The position numbers were made by a program, and so were the translations under genes. Positions 56,518-64,000 of a stretch of 64,000 nucleotides of DNA are shown here, in pieces (position 1 is the stretch's first letter; every line of letters starts with the position of its first letter). Origin of the DNA: Rosenbergiella australiborealis (GTDB lineage Bacteria > Pseudomonadota > Gammaproteobacteria > Enterobacterales > Enterobacteriaceae); NCBI RefSeq assembly GCF_018494035.1, contig NZ_JABBFO010000008.1, positions 1 through 64,000 on the forward strand. Direction: 5' to 3'. Below the pieces are notes generated by a model. That model ran no database searches, was not told where the DNA came from, and saw only the letters and a list, made by a program, of their open reading frames with translations.

Positions 56518-57551
56518 GCAATAACAACCTGCTCAGTCTCACCGCCTGCTGCGATATGACCAATTTTCCATGCCTTTTCACCCAAATCGCTTAACAGCGC
56601 AAGTGCCGCATCTGCGTCAGATTCCGGTAGGGCAATAATCATGCCGACACCGCAGTTAAAGGTACGGTACATTTCATGACGGCTGACGTTACCGGCTTTT
56701 TGTAGCCAGTTAAAGACCGCTGGCCATTGCCAACTGCTTTCATCGATGACGGCTTGAGTATTTTCTGGTAGGACACGAGGGATGTTTTCCCAGAATCCGC
56801 CGCCCGTGAGGTGGGCAATGGCGTGAACATCAAATTTTTCAATCAGCGCTAGGGTATTTTTCACATAAATGCGTGTTGGCGCTAAGAGATGATCCGCTAG
56901 AGATTGCCCCTCAAGCTGCTCAGTCATCGGGTCTGTTTGGCTGACTTCAAGAATTTTTCTGACTAAGGAGTAGCCATTAGAGTGTGGGCCACTTGAACCT
57001 AGTGCTAAGAGAACATCGCCAGGGCCAACTTTACTTCCATCGATAATTTCTGATTTTTCAACAACACCGACACAGAAACCTGCAACATCATAATCGTCAC
57101 CGTGATACATTCCTGGCATCTCGGCAGTTTCACCACCGACCAGTGCACAGCCTGATTGTTGGCAGCCTTCTGCAATACCCGTGATGACCGAAGCGGCGGT
57201 ATCGACGTCGAGTTTACCTGTCGCGTAGTAATCTAAGAAAAAGAGGGGTTCAGCCCCTTGGACCACGAGGTCATTGACACACATCGCCACGAGATCAATC
57301 CCGATTGTATCGTGTCGACCTAAGTCCATCGCTAAACGAAGTTTCGTACCGACACCATCGGTACCTGAGACTAATACCGGTTCACGGTATTTCGTTGGCA
57401 GTGAACAGAGCGCACCGAAGCCGCCTAATCCGCCCATAACTTCAGGACGACGAGTCTTTTTCACAACACCTTTAATTCGATCAACCAGTGCATTTCCAGC
57501 ATCAATATCAACACCGGCATCTTTATAACTAAGAGTGGTTTTGTCGGTCAC
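56514..57551 (-). CDS. purM: Phosphoribosylformylglycinamidine cyclo-ligase
   Basis: 345 residues from a GTG start, as in E. coli purM. Closes FGAM to AIR with [58 protein letters not shown] and [17 protein letters not shown] are diagnostic. A PurR box lies upstream in the promoter region. The neighbouring upp gene is divergent. Confidence 0.98.
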   Translation of the reverse strand: MTDKTTLSYKDAGVDIDAGNALVDRIKGVVKKTRRPEVMGGLGGFGALCSLPTKYREPVLVSGTDGVGTKLRLAMDLGRHDTIGIDLVAMCVNDLVVQGAEPLFFLDYYATGKLDVDTAASVITGIAEGCQQSGCALVGGETAEMPGMYHGDDYDVAGFCVGVVEKSEIIDGSKVGPGDVLLALGSSGPHSNGYSLVRKILEVSQTDPMTEQLEGQSLADHLLAPTRIYVKNTLALIEKFDVHAIAHLTGGGFWENIPRVLPENTQAVIDESSWQWPAVFNWLQKAGNVSRHEMYRTFNCGVGMIIALPESDADAALALLSDLGEKAWKIGHIAAGGETEQVVIA

Positions 57552-57614
57552 TGCAGAATCCCCACGCGATTTGCGGTTGGTAATAAAATGAGAGCGCGGT
57601 TATTCTAACAGTCG

Positions 57615-57630
57615 TCGCAATCGTTTGCGA
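57615..57630. promoter_or_regulatory. PurR box of purMN
   Basis: TCGCAATCGTTTGCGA differs from the near-palindromic PurR consensus (ACGCAAACGTTTGCGT type) at few positions. It is 64 bases upstream of the purM start, where the E. coli operator also lies. It predicts hypoxanthine/guanine-dependent repression by PurR. Confidence 0.8.
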
Positions 57631-57735
57631 GTCTCAGTTTAGCCTGAATGATGATAAGTCACGATGATAGGAATCTCCTCTAGTAGAATATTTCAATTTC
57701 TGTCTTCAACCGTACCGTCATGCCTTAAAAAACGG

Positions 57736-57755
57736 TATAATTCATCGGTTTTTTT
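57736..57755 (+). promoter_or_regulatory. upp promoter -10 with UTP-sensing T tract
   Basis: TATAAT at 57736-57741, then a start region GG followed by seven T residues (57749-57755). In E. coli upp the initially transcribed GATTTTTTTTG drives UTP-dependent reiterative transcription; this T tract occupies the same place. The -35 is weak. Confidence 0.65.
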
Positions 57756-57784
57756 GTTGTTTATTTTTTGCTCGGGGAAAAAGT

Positions 57785-58411
57785 ATGAAAATCGTTGAAG
57801 TTAAGCATCCACTGGTTAAGCACAAACTCGGTTTGATGCGTGAAAACGACATCAGTACTAAGCGTTTTCGCGAACTCGCTTCCGAGGTGGGGAGTTTATT
57901 GACTTATGAGGCCACGGCAACGTTAGAAACAGAAGTGGTTACGGTCGACGGTTGGAATGGTCCCGTCGAAATTGAACAAATTAAAGGTAAAAAAATTACT
58001 GTAGTTCCTATCTTGCGTGCAGGCTTGGGGATGATGGACGGTGTTTTAGAACATGTTCCTAGCGCACGGATCAGTGTGGTTGGCGTTTATCGTGATGAGA
58101 AAACCCTTGAGCCTGTGCCTTATTTTCAAAAACTTGCCTCAAATATGGATGAGCGAATGGCTTTAGTGGTTGATCCGATGCTGGCAACCGGAGGGTCGAT
58201 GATCGCCACTATCGATCTGTTGAAACAATCGGGCTGTCAAACTATTAAAGTACTTGTGCTGGTCGCGGCACCTGAAGGCATTGCAGCACTGGAAGCTGCT
58301 CATCCCGAGGTGGAGTTATACACGGCGTCAATTGACCAAGGCCTCGACGCAAACGGCTACATCATCCCAGGATTGGGCGATGCAGGCGATAAAATTTTTG
58401 GCACCAAATAA
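57785..58411 (+). CDS. upp: Uracil phosphoribosyltransferase
   Basis: 208 residues, E. coli length. Makes UMP from uracil and [22 protein letters not shown] at the start, [15 protein letters not shown], the PRPP loop [12 protein letters not shown], and the uracil-binding tail [17 protein letters not shown]. First gene of upp-uraA with a hairpin between. Confidence 0.99.
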   Translation: MKIVEVKHPLVKHKLGLMRENDISTKRFRELASEVGSLLTYEATATLETEVVTVDGWNGPVEIEQIKGKKITVVPILRAGLGMMDGVLEHVPSARISVVGVYRDEKTLEPVPYFQKLASNMDERMALVVDPMLATGGSMIATIDLLKQSGCQTIKVLVLVAAPEGIAALEAAHPEVELYTASIDQGLDANGYIIPGLGDAGDKIFGTK

Positions 58412-58428
58412 GCGCAATTTTATTCCAT

Positions 58429-58452
58429 ACCGACCTAATGGTCGGTTTTTTT
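58429..58452 (+). terminator. Attenuator between upp and uraA
   Basis: Seven-base arms ACCGACC / GGTCGGT around TAAT followed by a seven-T run, 17 bases past the upp stop and 22 before uraA. It should lower uraA expression relative to upp. Confidence 0.85.
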
Positions 58453-58473
58453 ATCTCTTATTCGGGGGTTACT

Positions 58474-59733
58474 ATGCGTCGAACTATTGAAGTCGATGAG
58501 CGCTTACCACTGCATCAAACGTTACCGTTAAGTCTACAACACTTATTTGCTATGTTTGGCTCTACGGTATTGGTGCCAGTTTTATTTCATGTCAACCCAG
58601 CCACGATTCTTCTCTTTAATGGAATAGGTACACTGCTTTACTTATTTATCTGTAAAGGAAAAATACCCGCCTATTTAGGGTCAAGTTTTGCATTTATCTC
58701 GCCGGTATTACTGCTCTTACCACAAGGGTATGAGGTCGCATTAGGTGGCTTTATTGTTTGTGGTGTGCTGTTTTGTCTCGTTGCACTCATTGTGAAAGTT
58801 GCTGGAACGAGATGGTTAGATATTTTATTTCCCCCGGCGGCGATGGGCGCAATCATTGCGGTCATTGGTCTTGAATTAGCGGGTGTCGCTGCGAAAATGG
58901 CTGGCTTAGTCACTGACGTGGGAACGGTCGTAGATAGTCGTACCTTATGGGTTTCGATGATTACCCTCGGCGTGACGGTTTTCGGTGCGGTTCTTTTTCG
59001 TGGGTTCTTAGCAATTATCCCGATTTTAATCGGGGTGGTAGCAGGCTATGTTGTTGCAGCAGGTATGGGCATGGTGAATTGGCTTCCGGTACAACAAGCC
59101 GCATGGTTTGCCTTACCCACCTTTTATCATCCACGATTTGAGTGGGTGGCTATTTTAACCATTTTACCCGCAGCACTAGTCGTGATTGCCGAACATGTAG
59201 GACATTTGGTCGTGACGGCTAATATTGTTAAGCGTGATTTAATCCGGAACCCCGGATTGCACCGTTCTATGCTTGCAAATGGGTTATCGACGGTATTTTC
59301 CGGCTTTTTTGGTTCTACACCGAATACGACTTACGGTGAAAATATCGGGGTGATGGCTATTACCCGGGTCTATAGCACTTGGGTGATCGGCGGGGCTGCC
59401 ATCATGGCTATCGCGCTATCCTGTGTGGGCAAACTGGCCGCAGTAATTCAAGCCATTCCTGTTCCGGTGATGGGTGGCGTCTCGTTATTACTATATGGAG
59501 TGATTGGCGCATCGGGAATTCGCGTGTTAATTGATGCGAAGGTTGATTACAGCAAAGCCAAAAATTTGATTTTGACCGCTATTATTTTGATTGTGGGAGT
59601 GAGCGGTGCGTCGATTCATATCGGTGCGGCCGAACTAAAAGGAATGGCGTTAGCAACGATTGTCGGGATAGTGTTAAGCCTGATTTTTTATCTGATTGAA
59701 CGCTGGCTGCCGGAAGCGGCGGTAGAAGACTAG
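58474..59733 (+). CDS. uraA: Uracil:proton symporter
   Basis: 419 residues from the ATG at 58474 with GGGGGTTACT upstream; an in-frame upstream ATG lies in the attenuator. 14-segment nucleobase-ascorbate transporter fold; PLSLQHLFAMFGSTVLVP at the start, ILPAALVVIAEHVGHL (substrate-binding Glu/His), and NTTYGENIGVMAITRVYS (second Glu). Imports uracil for upp. Confidence 0.98.
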   Translation: MRRTIEVDERLPLHQTLPLSLQHLFAMFGSTVLVPVLFHVNPATILLFNGIGTLLYLFICKGKIPAYLGSSFAFISPVLLLLPQGYEVALGGFIVCGVLFCLVALIVKVAGTRWLDILFPPAAMGAIIAVIGLELAGVAAKMAGLVTDVGTVVDSRTLWVSMITLGVTVFGAVLFRGFLAIIPILIGVVAGYVVAAGMGMVNWLPVQQAAWFALPTFYHPRFEWVAILTILPAALVVIAEHVGHLVVTANIVKRDLIRNPGLHRSMLANGLSTVFSGFFGSTPNTTYGENIGVMAITRVYSTWVIGGAAIMAIALSCVGKLAAVIQAIPVPVMGGVSLLLYGVIGASGIRVLIDAKVDYSKAKNLILTAIILIVGVSGASIHIGAAELKGMALATIVGIVLSLIFYLIERWLPEAAVED

Positions 59734-59736
59734 TAA

Positions 59737-59766
59737 AATAGGGGGAGGATAATTACTCCCCCTATT
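59737..59766 (+). terminator. Inverted repeat after uraA
   Basis: Perfect 11-base arms AATAGGGGGAG / CTCCCCCTATT around an 8-base loop, immediately after the uraA stop. No T run follows, so it may act as a 3'-end stabiliser or weak terminator. Confidence 0.6.
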
Positions 59767-59863
59767 AAGCCTCAGATCGAACAGTTACTCACCCATTCAA
59801 CACTTCCCCAAATTTATGCTAAACTGGCTAAGATTTTAACTGGCTCCCATTATTGAGGTTATT

Positions 59864-60565
59864 CTGAACACGCCAGCGCAACTCTCTTTACCACTCTATC
59901 TACCTGATGATGAAACCTTTTCCAGTTTTTGGCCCGGGTCAAACTCCGCATTACTTGCGTCGATTACTACGGTATTGAATCAGCCCCAAGGAGGGTATAT
60001 CTACTTCTGGTCGCGAGAGGGTGCAGGGCGCAGTCATTTAATGCATGCAGCCTGCAGTGAACTCTCGGCGCGTGAGCAGGCCGTCGGATACGTTCCACTG
60101 GATAAACGGACGTGGTTCTCGCCTGAAGTGCTGGAGGGGATGGAACAACTTGCCCTAGTGTGTATCGATAATATTCACTGCATTGCTGGGGATGAAGAGT
60201 GGGAAATGGCGATCTTTAACCTCTATAACCGTATTCTTGAGGTTGGGAAAACGCGGCTGCTGATTAGCGGTAATGCGCCGCCACGACAGCTTGATCTACA
60301 ACTGCCCGATCTGGCTTCCCGACTAGATTGGGGACAGATCTACTGGTTACAACCGCTTAATGACGATGAAAAAGTTCTCGCTTTACAAAAGCGTGCTGGG
60401 ATCCGTGGCTTTGAGCTACCAGAAGATGTTGGCCGTTTTCTTATTAAACGCCTTGATCGTGAAATGCGTACGCTGTTTGAAACCCTTGACCAGCTCGATC
60501 GCGCTTCCATTCGTCTGCAACGTAAATTAACGATTCCCTTTGTGAAAGAGGCGCTTGGGCTTTAA
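59864..60565 (+). CDS. hda: DnaA regulatory inactivator Hda
   Basis: 233 residues from a CTG start at 59864 (GAGGTTATT just upstream), the same start type and length as E. coli Hda. With the beta clamp, Hda promotes ATP hydrolysis by DnaA to prevent re-initiation. The N-terminal clamp-binding motif QLSLPL (residues 6-11) is only present if CTG is used; an ATG-only call at 59975 would lose it. AAA+ core: [11 protein letters not shown] (Walker A), VCIDNIHCI (Walker B), [14 protein letters not shown]. Confidence 0.96.
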   Translation: MNTPAQLSLPLYLPDDETFSSFWPGSNSALLASITTVLNQPQGGYIYFWSREGAGRSHLMHAACSELSAREQAVGYVPLDKRTWFSPEVLEGMEQLALVCIDNIHCIAGDEEWEMAIFNLYNRILEVGKTRLLISGNAPPRQLDLQLPDLASRLDWGQIYWLQPLNDDEKVLALQKRAGIRGFELPEDVGRFLIKRLDREMRTLFETLDQLDRASIRLQRKLTIPFVKEALGL

Positions 60566-60632
60566 GGCAGTATACATAAACTCTGGCGTGTTAACGGTTA
60601 TCAGTATTCAAGCTACAGGATGGCTGAAAAGG

Positions 60633-60657
60633 CTCCTCTAAAATAGAGGAGATTTTT
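60633..60657 (+). terminator. hda terminator
   Basis: Eight-base arms CTCCTCTA / TAGAGGAG around AAA, then ATTTTTAT, 67 bases after the hda stop. Confidence 0.85.
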
Positions 60658-61035
60658 ATCATTATCCTGTCTATTATGCTGGAGTTAACGATAGTTGCAC
60701 TCGTCTTCTCCCTATAATAATACTCCTTGCACCGCCTGCATTACGCTTAATGCATATCTGCGCTATTAATCCTCTCTTTTTTTAAAAATAAAAAATTCCA
60801 CTTTAGAAACTCGTCGGTTACAAATAAATATAAAAATACTCATTAAGTTTATATTTTATTTCAATTTACCACCGCTACATTAATAATTTTATTAATCGTT
60901 CATCTGAAAAGTTTTAAGAATATTTCTGGTTGTTGGTGTCAATTCTATAATGATAGGATTTGAGAGGTTGGTACTTGGTTTAGGTTTTTAATTATAATAG
61001 TATTCCTTATTCCCCTTATGGAAAAGGAATTCTTT
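60658..61035. other. AT-rich spacer after hda
   Basis: About 380 bases without a supportable gene. E. coli has arsC immediately after hda; no arsC remnant is visible here. It probably contains the promoter of the small genes that follow. Confidence 0.4.
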
Positions 61036-61170
61036 ATGGAAGTTGGTAATTTTACTGGGGCTGGAACATACATTGTTGTAGAGAGGTTGTATGATTTCTT
61101 GAGCCCAAAATGGAATAATATTGGGATGTCAAATACCCAAGTACATAGCGTTGTTTACCGTATACCTTGA
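61036..61170 (+). CDS. 44-residue frame with strong ribosome site, possibly the 5' part of a frameshifted gene
   Basis: AAAAGGAATTCTTT precedes ATG; the product begins MEVGNFTGAGTYIVVERLYD and ends in the overlap with the following frame. Since the following gene lacks a strong ribosome site, the two may once have been one gene separated by a +1 slip near 61120-61170. Family unknown. Confidence 0.42.
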   Translation: MEVGNFTGAGTYIVVERLYDFLSPKWNNIGMSNTQVHSVVYRIP

Positions 61171-61180
61171 TGGTGAAAAA

Positions 61181-61588
61181 ATGGATACTTCGACACTCTC
61201 GTTATGGCAAAGGGTTAAAATATTCTCTGGTCACCCATTAGTTAAGAATCCTTCGTTAGATAATTCGGCACTCTTTTCACTAGATGACTCTGGTTCAATA
61301 ATTTTCACCTCACCCTTGAGATTACCTGATATTCATGAAAAGATTCTTCCAAGATTTATAACGGAAAATTATAGAATCCCTACCGGAAACTTATTCGCTT
61401 ACGGAACTGATCCAATTCAAAATATACTACTTTATAAGCGTCTAGAAGTGAGATTTATAAAAGATAATGGAGGAATGGGTGAGCCTATTTGTGCAGCAAA
61501 ATATGATAGTCACACGAAACAGATTAAGTTCATTGACCCTATTAATGAGCTTTCATCGCTGATGAGAGCATTGACTCAATTAAAATAA
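61181..61588 (+). CDS. Unrecognised 135-residue protein
   Basis: From the ATG at 61181 (GGTGAAAAA upstream) the product opens MDTSTLSLWQRVKIFSG and continues HPLVKNPSLDNSALFSL, PRFITENYRIPTGNLF, ending LSSLMRALTQLK. A TTG at 61121 would add 20 residues. No membrane helix or signal is seen. It directly abuts the DUF805 membrane gene, so they are probably co-transcribed. I recognise no family. Confidence 0.55.
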   Translation: MDTSTLSLWQRVKIFSGHPLVKNPSLDNSALFSLDDSGSIIFTSPLRLPDIHEKILPRFITENYRIPTGNLFAYGTDPIQNILLYKRLEVRFIKDNGGMGEPICAAKYDSHTKQIKFIDPINELSSLMRALTQLK

Positions 61589-61915
61589 ATGCTTGAGAAT
61601 TTTATGCAACGGTTACTGGCGGTTTTACGATGTTACAAACGGACGTTTAGTTATCAGGGAGTTGAAAATAGGCGAGTCTATACTCTCTTTTTACTCCTTC
61701 AATCCTCTTGGTTTGCTCTCTACTTAAACACTCTCACCTCCACGCTGAATGAGATCTCTCTCTTACCCTTATTATTTTTTTTACTCCCCCTTATATCTAT
61801 AGCCAGTAGAAGAATCAATGATGCAGGGTATTCACACTGGATAATCCTTTTAGTTTTTTTTATTCCCTATTTATTTTTCATTTTTCTCTGTTTTCCAAAA
61901 ACAGTTGATAAATAA
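61589..61915 (+). CDS. DUF805-like membrane protein
   Basis: 108 residues with three hydrophobic segments. RRVYTLFLLLQSSWFALYLN is followed by a second segment and then SIASRRINDAGYSHWIILLV, the Arg/Asp/Gly-rich motif diagnostic of DUF805. It starts directly at the stop of the preceding gene (TAAATG). Function of the family is unknown; the pair could be a toxin/immunity or envelope unit. Confidence 0.65.
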   Translation: MLENFMQRLLAVLRCYKRTFSYQGVENRRVYTLFLLLQSSWFALYLNTLTSTLNEISLLPLLFFLLPLISIASRRINDAGYSHWIILLVFFIPYLFFIFLCFPKTVDK

Positions 61916-62054
61916 CGCCAAGACATTAACAGTTCGTCATTCTCTATTTTTCTGCTTGAAGGCCTAGAAATTAATGAAAAAGATCGGCACGGGTTATAGG
62001 GGAAGTTAAGAGGGATAGCTAAACACAGAGTTATTCGTGATCAAACCCGTGTCA

Positions 62055-63515
62055 TTACCCTTTCTGATATTGCCGAAAACGCTGCTGTAATAATCGCAGC
62101 TGGTCGATACGCGCATCGTAGCGTTGTTGGGCGAGGCTACCAGTTTTTTCTTGACCGCTGGCATCGCTTAAGGCCCTGATAGCTTGATCTAATTGACCGC
62201 TGAGTGCGAGTCCTTGTGCTTGAGCGAAGCGTTGTTCGTTCGTCATCCCTAAATCTCCCGTGGCCTGCACCATCAGATCCCAACCGATAGGATCATCTGG
62301 ATAATCCCAAGTATAGCGATGTAGTATCTTGAGGGCATCAGTGGGGCGTTTGGCTTCGAGATAGGCATTGGCTAAGTTAACGCTAATCACCGGATTAGCC
62401 TGATTAGCGGAGGCCGCCGTTAATAATTTTACGGCTTGTTCGGGGTGTTTAAGGCCAATATCGACGTCGGTGGCTAAATCGAGAAACCAAGGATTAGTCG
62501 GTTGTTGGCTGAGTAATTGAGTGACTAAGCGATGAGCATTATCGAAACTTTTTGCCTGCATAAACATCACTGCACGGCCATAGGTTGCCGCTAATTTCTC
62601 GCGACCATTTCCTTTTTCGTACCGATTTAAAAGATCGTCCAATTGGCCGTTCTCACGCTCTGAGCCGTACATGGCCATTATCCTAACCTTAGCGAAATAA
62701 AATTCTTGAGAGGATTGGAGTATGGGATGTGGCATTTGGTTGGCACGATTTCGTGCATCCGCCAGTCGGCTATCCGGTAAGGGATGAGTCAATAAAATTT
62801 CTGGTGGCAGGGTTGAATAGCGAGTTTGGTCGGCTAATTTTTGCAGAAAATCTGGCATCGCTTGTGGATCAAATCCGGCACGTTGTAATACTTGTAAACC
62901 TATCCGGTCAGCTTCTCGTTCATTTTCTTGTGTAAAGCTGATTATGCCTTGTCGCGATCCCGCGAGCGTTCCTGTTAATGCCGCCATTCCTGCTTGTGGG
63001 TTGGCCATCGCCAACAGAATAGACCCTAGTGCACCGCCCCAAGTAAGTGGAGCGCTCTTTTGCTGCTCGGCCATCGCTCGGGCTAAGTGGCGTTGAGTAA
63101 CGTGAGAGATTTCATGTGCCATGACCGAGGCGAGCTGGCTTTCGTTGTCAGTGTAACGAAACAGAGCGGAGTGTAAGACCACATTCCCGCCAAAAAAAGC
63201 GAAGGCATTGAGCTGATCATTGTGAATAAGAAAAAAGTGGAAGGGCGTTTTCACCGACCAGGCATTAGCGACCAAGCGCTGACCCAAGCCATTAATGTAT
63301 TGAGTTAACAATGGATCATCAATCAGTGGGGCGCTGCCACGTAGCTCGCGCACGTAAAAATCGCCCATCTGTAATTCTTCATGAATGGATAGTGTGTCCC
63401 CTGCCGTTGTGCCGATATCCGGTAAGGTATCCGCTACATCGGCTAAGGCGAGGCTATGCCAAGTGAGTAAGGCGGCGATCGTCGTCGCGATCAACGTGCT
63501 TTTTGCTAACGACAC
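62055..63515 (-). CDS. bepA: Periplasmic metalloprotease/chaperone BepA
   Basis: 486 residues. Signal peptide (ending [10 protein letters not shown] region), M48 peptidase domain with zinc motif HEISH ([16 protein letters not shown]) and third ligand in NEREADRIG, then C-terminal TPR repeats (~310-486). BepA helps assemble LptD and degrades stalled outer-membrane proteins near the BAM complex. Located beside bcp as in E. coli. Confidence 0.96.
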   Translation of the reverse strand: MSLAKSTLIATTIAALLTWHSLALADVADTLPDIGTTAGDTLSIHEELQMGDFYVRELRGSAPLIDDPLLTQYINGLGQRLVANAWSVKTPFHFFLIHNDQLNAFAFFGGNVVLHSALFRYTDNESQLASVMAHEISHVTQRHLARAMAEQQKSAPLTWGGALGSILLAMANPQAGMAALTGTLAGSRQGIISFTQENEREADRIGLQVLQRAGFDPQAMPDFLQKLADQTRYSTLPPEILLTHPLPDSRLADARNRANQMPHPILQSSQEFYFAKVRIMAMYGSERENGQLDDLLNRYEKGNGREKLAATYGRAVMFMQAKSFDNAHRLVTQLLSQQPTNPWFLDLATDVDIGLKHPEQAVKLLTAASANQANPVISVNLANAYLEAKRPTDALKILHRYTWDYPDDPIGWDLMVQATGDLGMTNEQRFAQAQGLALSGQLDQAIRALSDASGQEKTGSLAQQRYDARIDQLRLLQQRFRQYQKG

Positions 63516-63538
63516 TTCGCCCCCTCGCGAGCCTGATG

Positions 63539-64000
63539 TTATGGATGTGACTGTACGTAATCTAAAACGATATCATGATGGTTCGAGGTTTTAAAATCGT
63601 CGAATACTTTTTCGATACTCCCTTTGCCATCGATCAAGAAACTGATGCGATGGATACCGTCATACTTCTTGCCCATGAAGCTCTTTTCACCCCAAACCCC
63701 AAACGCTTCGGACACTTTGTGGTCTTCATCTGACAGTAGCGTAAAGTTTAAAAGCTCTTTTTCCACAAAACGGGACAGCTTTTCCGGTTTATCTATGCTG
63801 ATCCCTAATACTTGAACGCCCGCTTTCTTCAAGGATGACATATTGTCGCGCAGACCACAGGCTTGTACCGTACAACCCGGTGTCATCGCTTTGGGGTAGA
63901 AATAGACGAGAACACGCTCACCACTGAAATCAGATAAACTCACCTCTTCGCCGTCTTGGTCGAGTAAAGTAAATTGCGGCGCGCTATCGCCTACTTGTAA
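63539..64000 (-). CDS. bcp: Thioredoxin-dependent thiol peroxidase Bcp (partial)
   Basis: The gene runs off the right edge of the window; only the first few codons are missing. Visible: [12 protein letters not shown], then [23 protein letters not shown] with the peroxidatic and resolving Cys five residues apart, and [24 protein letters not shown]. The internal ATG-like frame start is not the real start, since coding continues through the edge. Reduces peroxides using thioredoxin. Confidence 0.95.
   Translation of the reverse strand, partial: LQVGDSAPQFTLLDQDGEEVSLSDFSGERVLVYFYPKAMTPGCTVQACGLRDNMSSLKKAGVQVLGISIDKPEKLSRFVEKELLNFTLLSDEDHKVSEAFGVWGEKSFMGKKYDGIHRISFLIDGKGSIEKVFDDFKTSNHHDIVLDYVQSHP

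Noticed and set aside
1-64000. CRISPR array, tRNA or rRNA genes, integron
   Set aside because: No regularly spaced repeats, no tRNA-like cloverleaf at the island ends and no rRNA sequence were recognised on reading both strands; the islands use guaA rather than a tRNA.

Overview
The window is chromosomal DNA of a gammaproteobacterium of the order Enterobacterales. The evidence is the near-E. coli sequence and order of two housekeeping blocks: xseA/guaB-guaA at the left, and ppk-ppx, purMN, upp-uraA, hda, bepA and bcp at the right. Small details also fit: a CTG-started hda, GTG-started purM and a T-tract upp promoter. A TehB/YfgG/MgtE cluster and a dat-ddc operon suggest an Erwiniaceae-like or nearby genus. 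I cannot name the species from sequence alone.

Layout. (1) 1-5150: decayed FosA-like fragment, xseA (-), guaB-guaA (+). (2) 5066-27598: an AT-rich accessory region bounded and subdivided by three degenerate copies of the guaA 3' end plus terminator (5066, 15048, 27516). It reads as two or more islands stacked in tandem at the guaA 3' end. Segment A (5.1-15.1 kb) holds a truncated conjugation gene (trbL), an orphan VbhA-like antitoxin, a 1305-residue alpha/beta-hydrolase-STAND NTPase protein and a 1111-residue PLD-like protein of the VPA1262 type. The last two are the best anti-phage defence candidates. Segment B (15.1-27.5 kb) holds a PIN/Phd toxin-antitoxin pair, a 50-residue small protein, an unrecognised 527-residue protein, an M15-peptidase effector/immunity-like pair, a decayed effector copy, a five-gene chaperone-usher fimbrial operon with two chaperones, and a transposase remnant. 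No intact integrase was found. (3) 27.6-33.3 kb: a LysR regulator divergent from a broken aldo-keto reductase and an MFS exporter, then minus-strand effector/immunity-like cassettes: an intact 200-residue glycine-zipper protein with a two-helix membrane partner, and a decayed muramidase-like/LprI-like pair between two copies of a ~130-150 bp repeat. (4) 33.35-49.9 kb: pseudouridine synthase, YbiI-like zinc finger, APC permease, Cache protein and GntR regulator beside a PatD-like aldehyde dehydrogenase, a broken SnoaL-like gene, GNAT, NTP/NDP-type transporter, exported Rossmann reductase, Tat cupin, sugar porter, dat-ddc (1,3-diaminopropane synthesis) and mgtE. (5) 49.9-64.0 kb: yfgG, tehB, ppx-ppk, an exported lactonase-fold protein, purMN, upp-uraA and hda. 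The place where E. coli has arsC instead has a small unknown gene and a DUF805 membrane gene. bepA and the edge-truncated bcp follow.

How the parts work together. The core blocks make guanine nucleotides (guaBA), purine intermediates (purMN), salvage uracil (upp-uraA), handle polyphosphate (ppk-ppx) and regulate replication initiation (hda). The accessory blocks look like layered conflict functions: candidate phage defence, toxin-antitoxin and interbacterial effector/immunity genes, several of them decaying, plus adhesion. All family calls come from reading the sequence. No database search was run.
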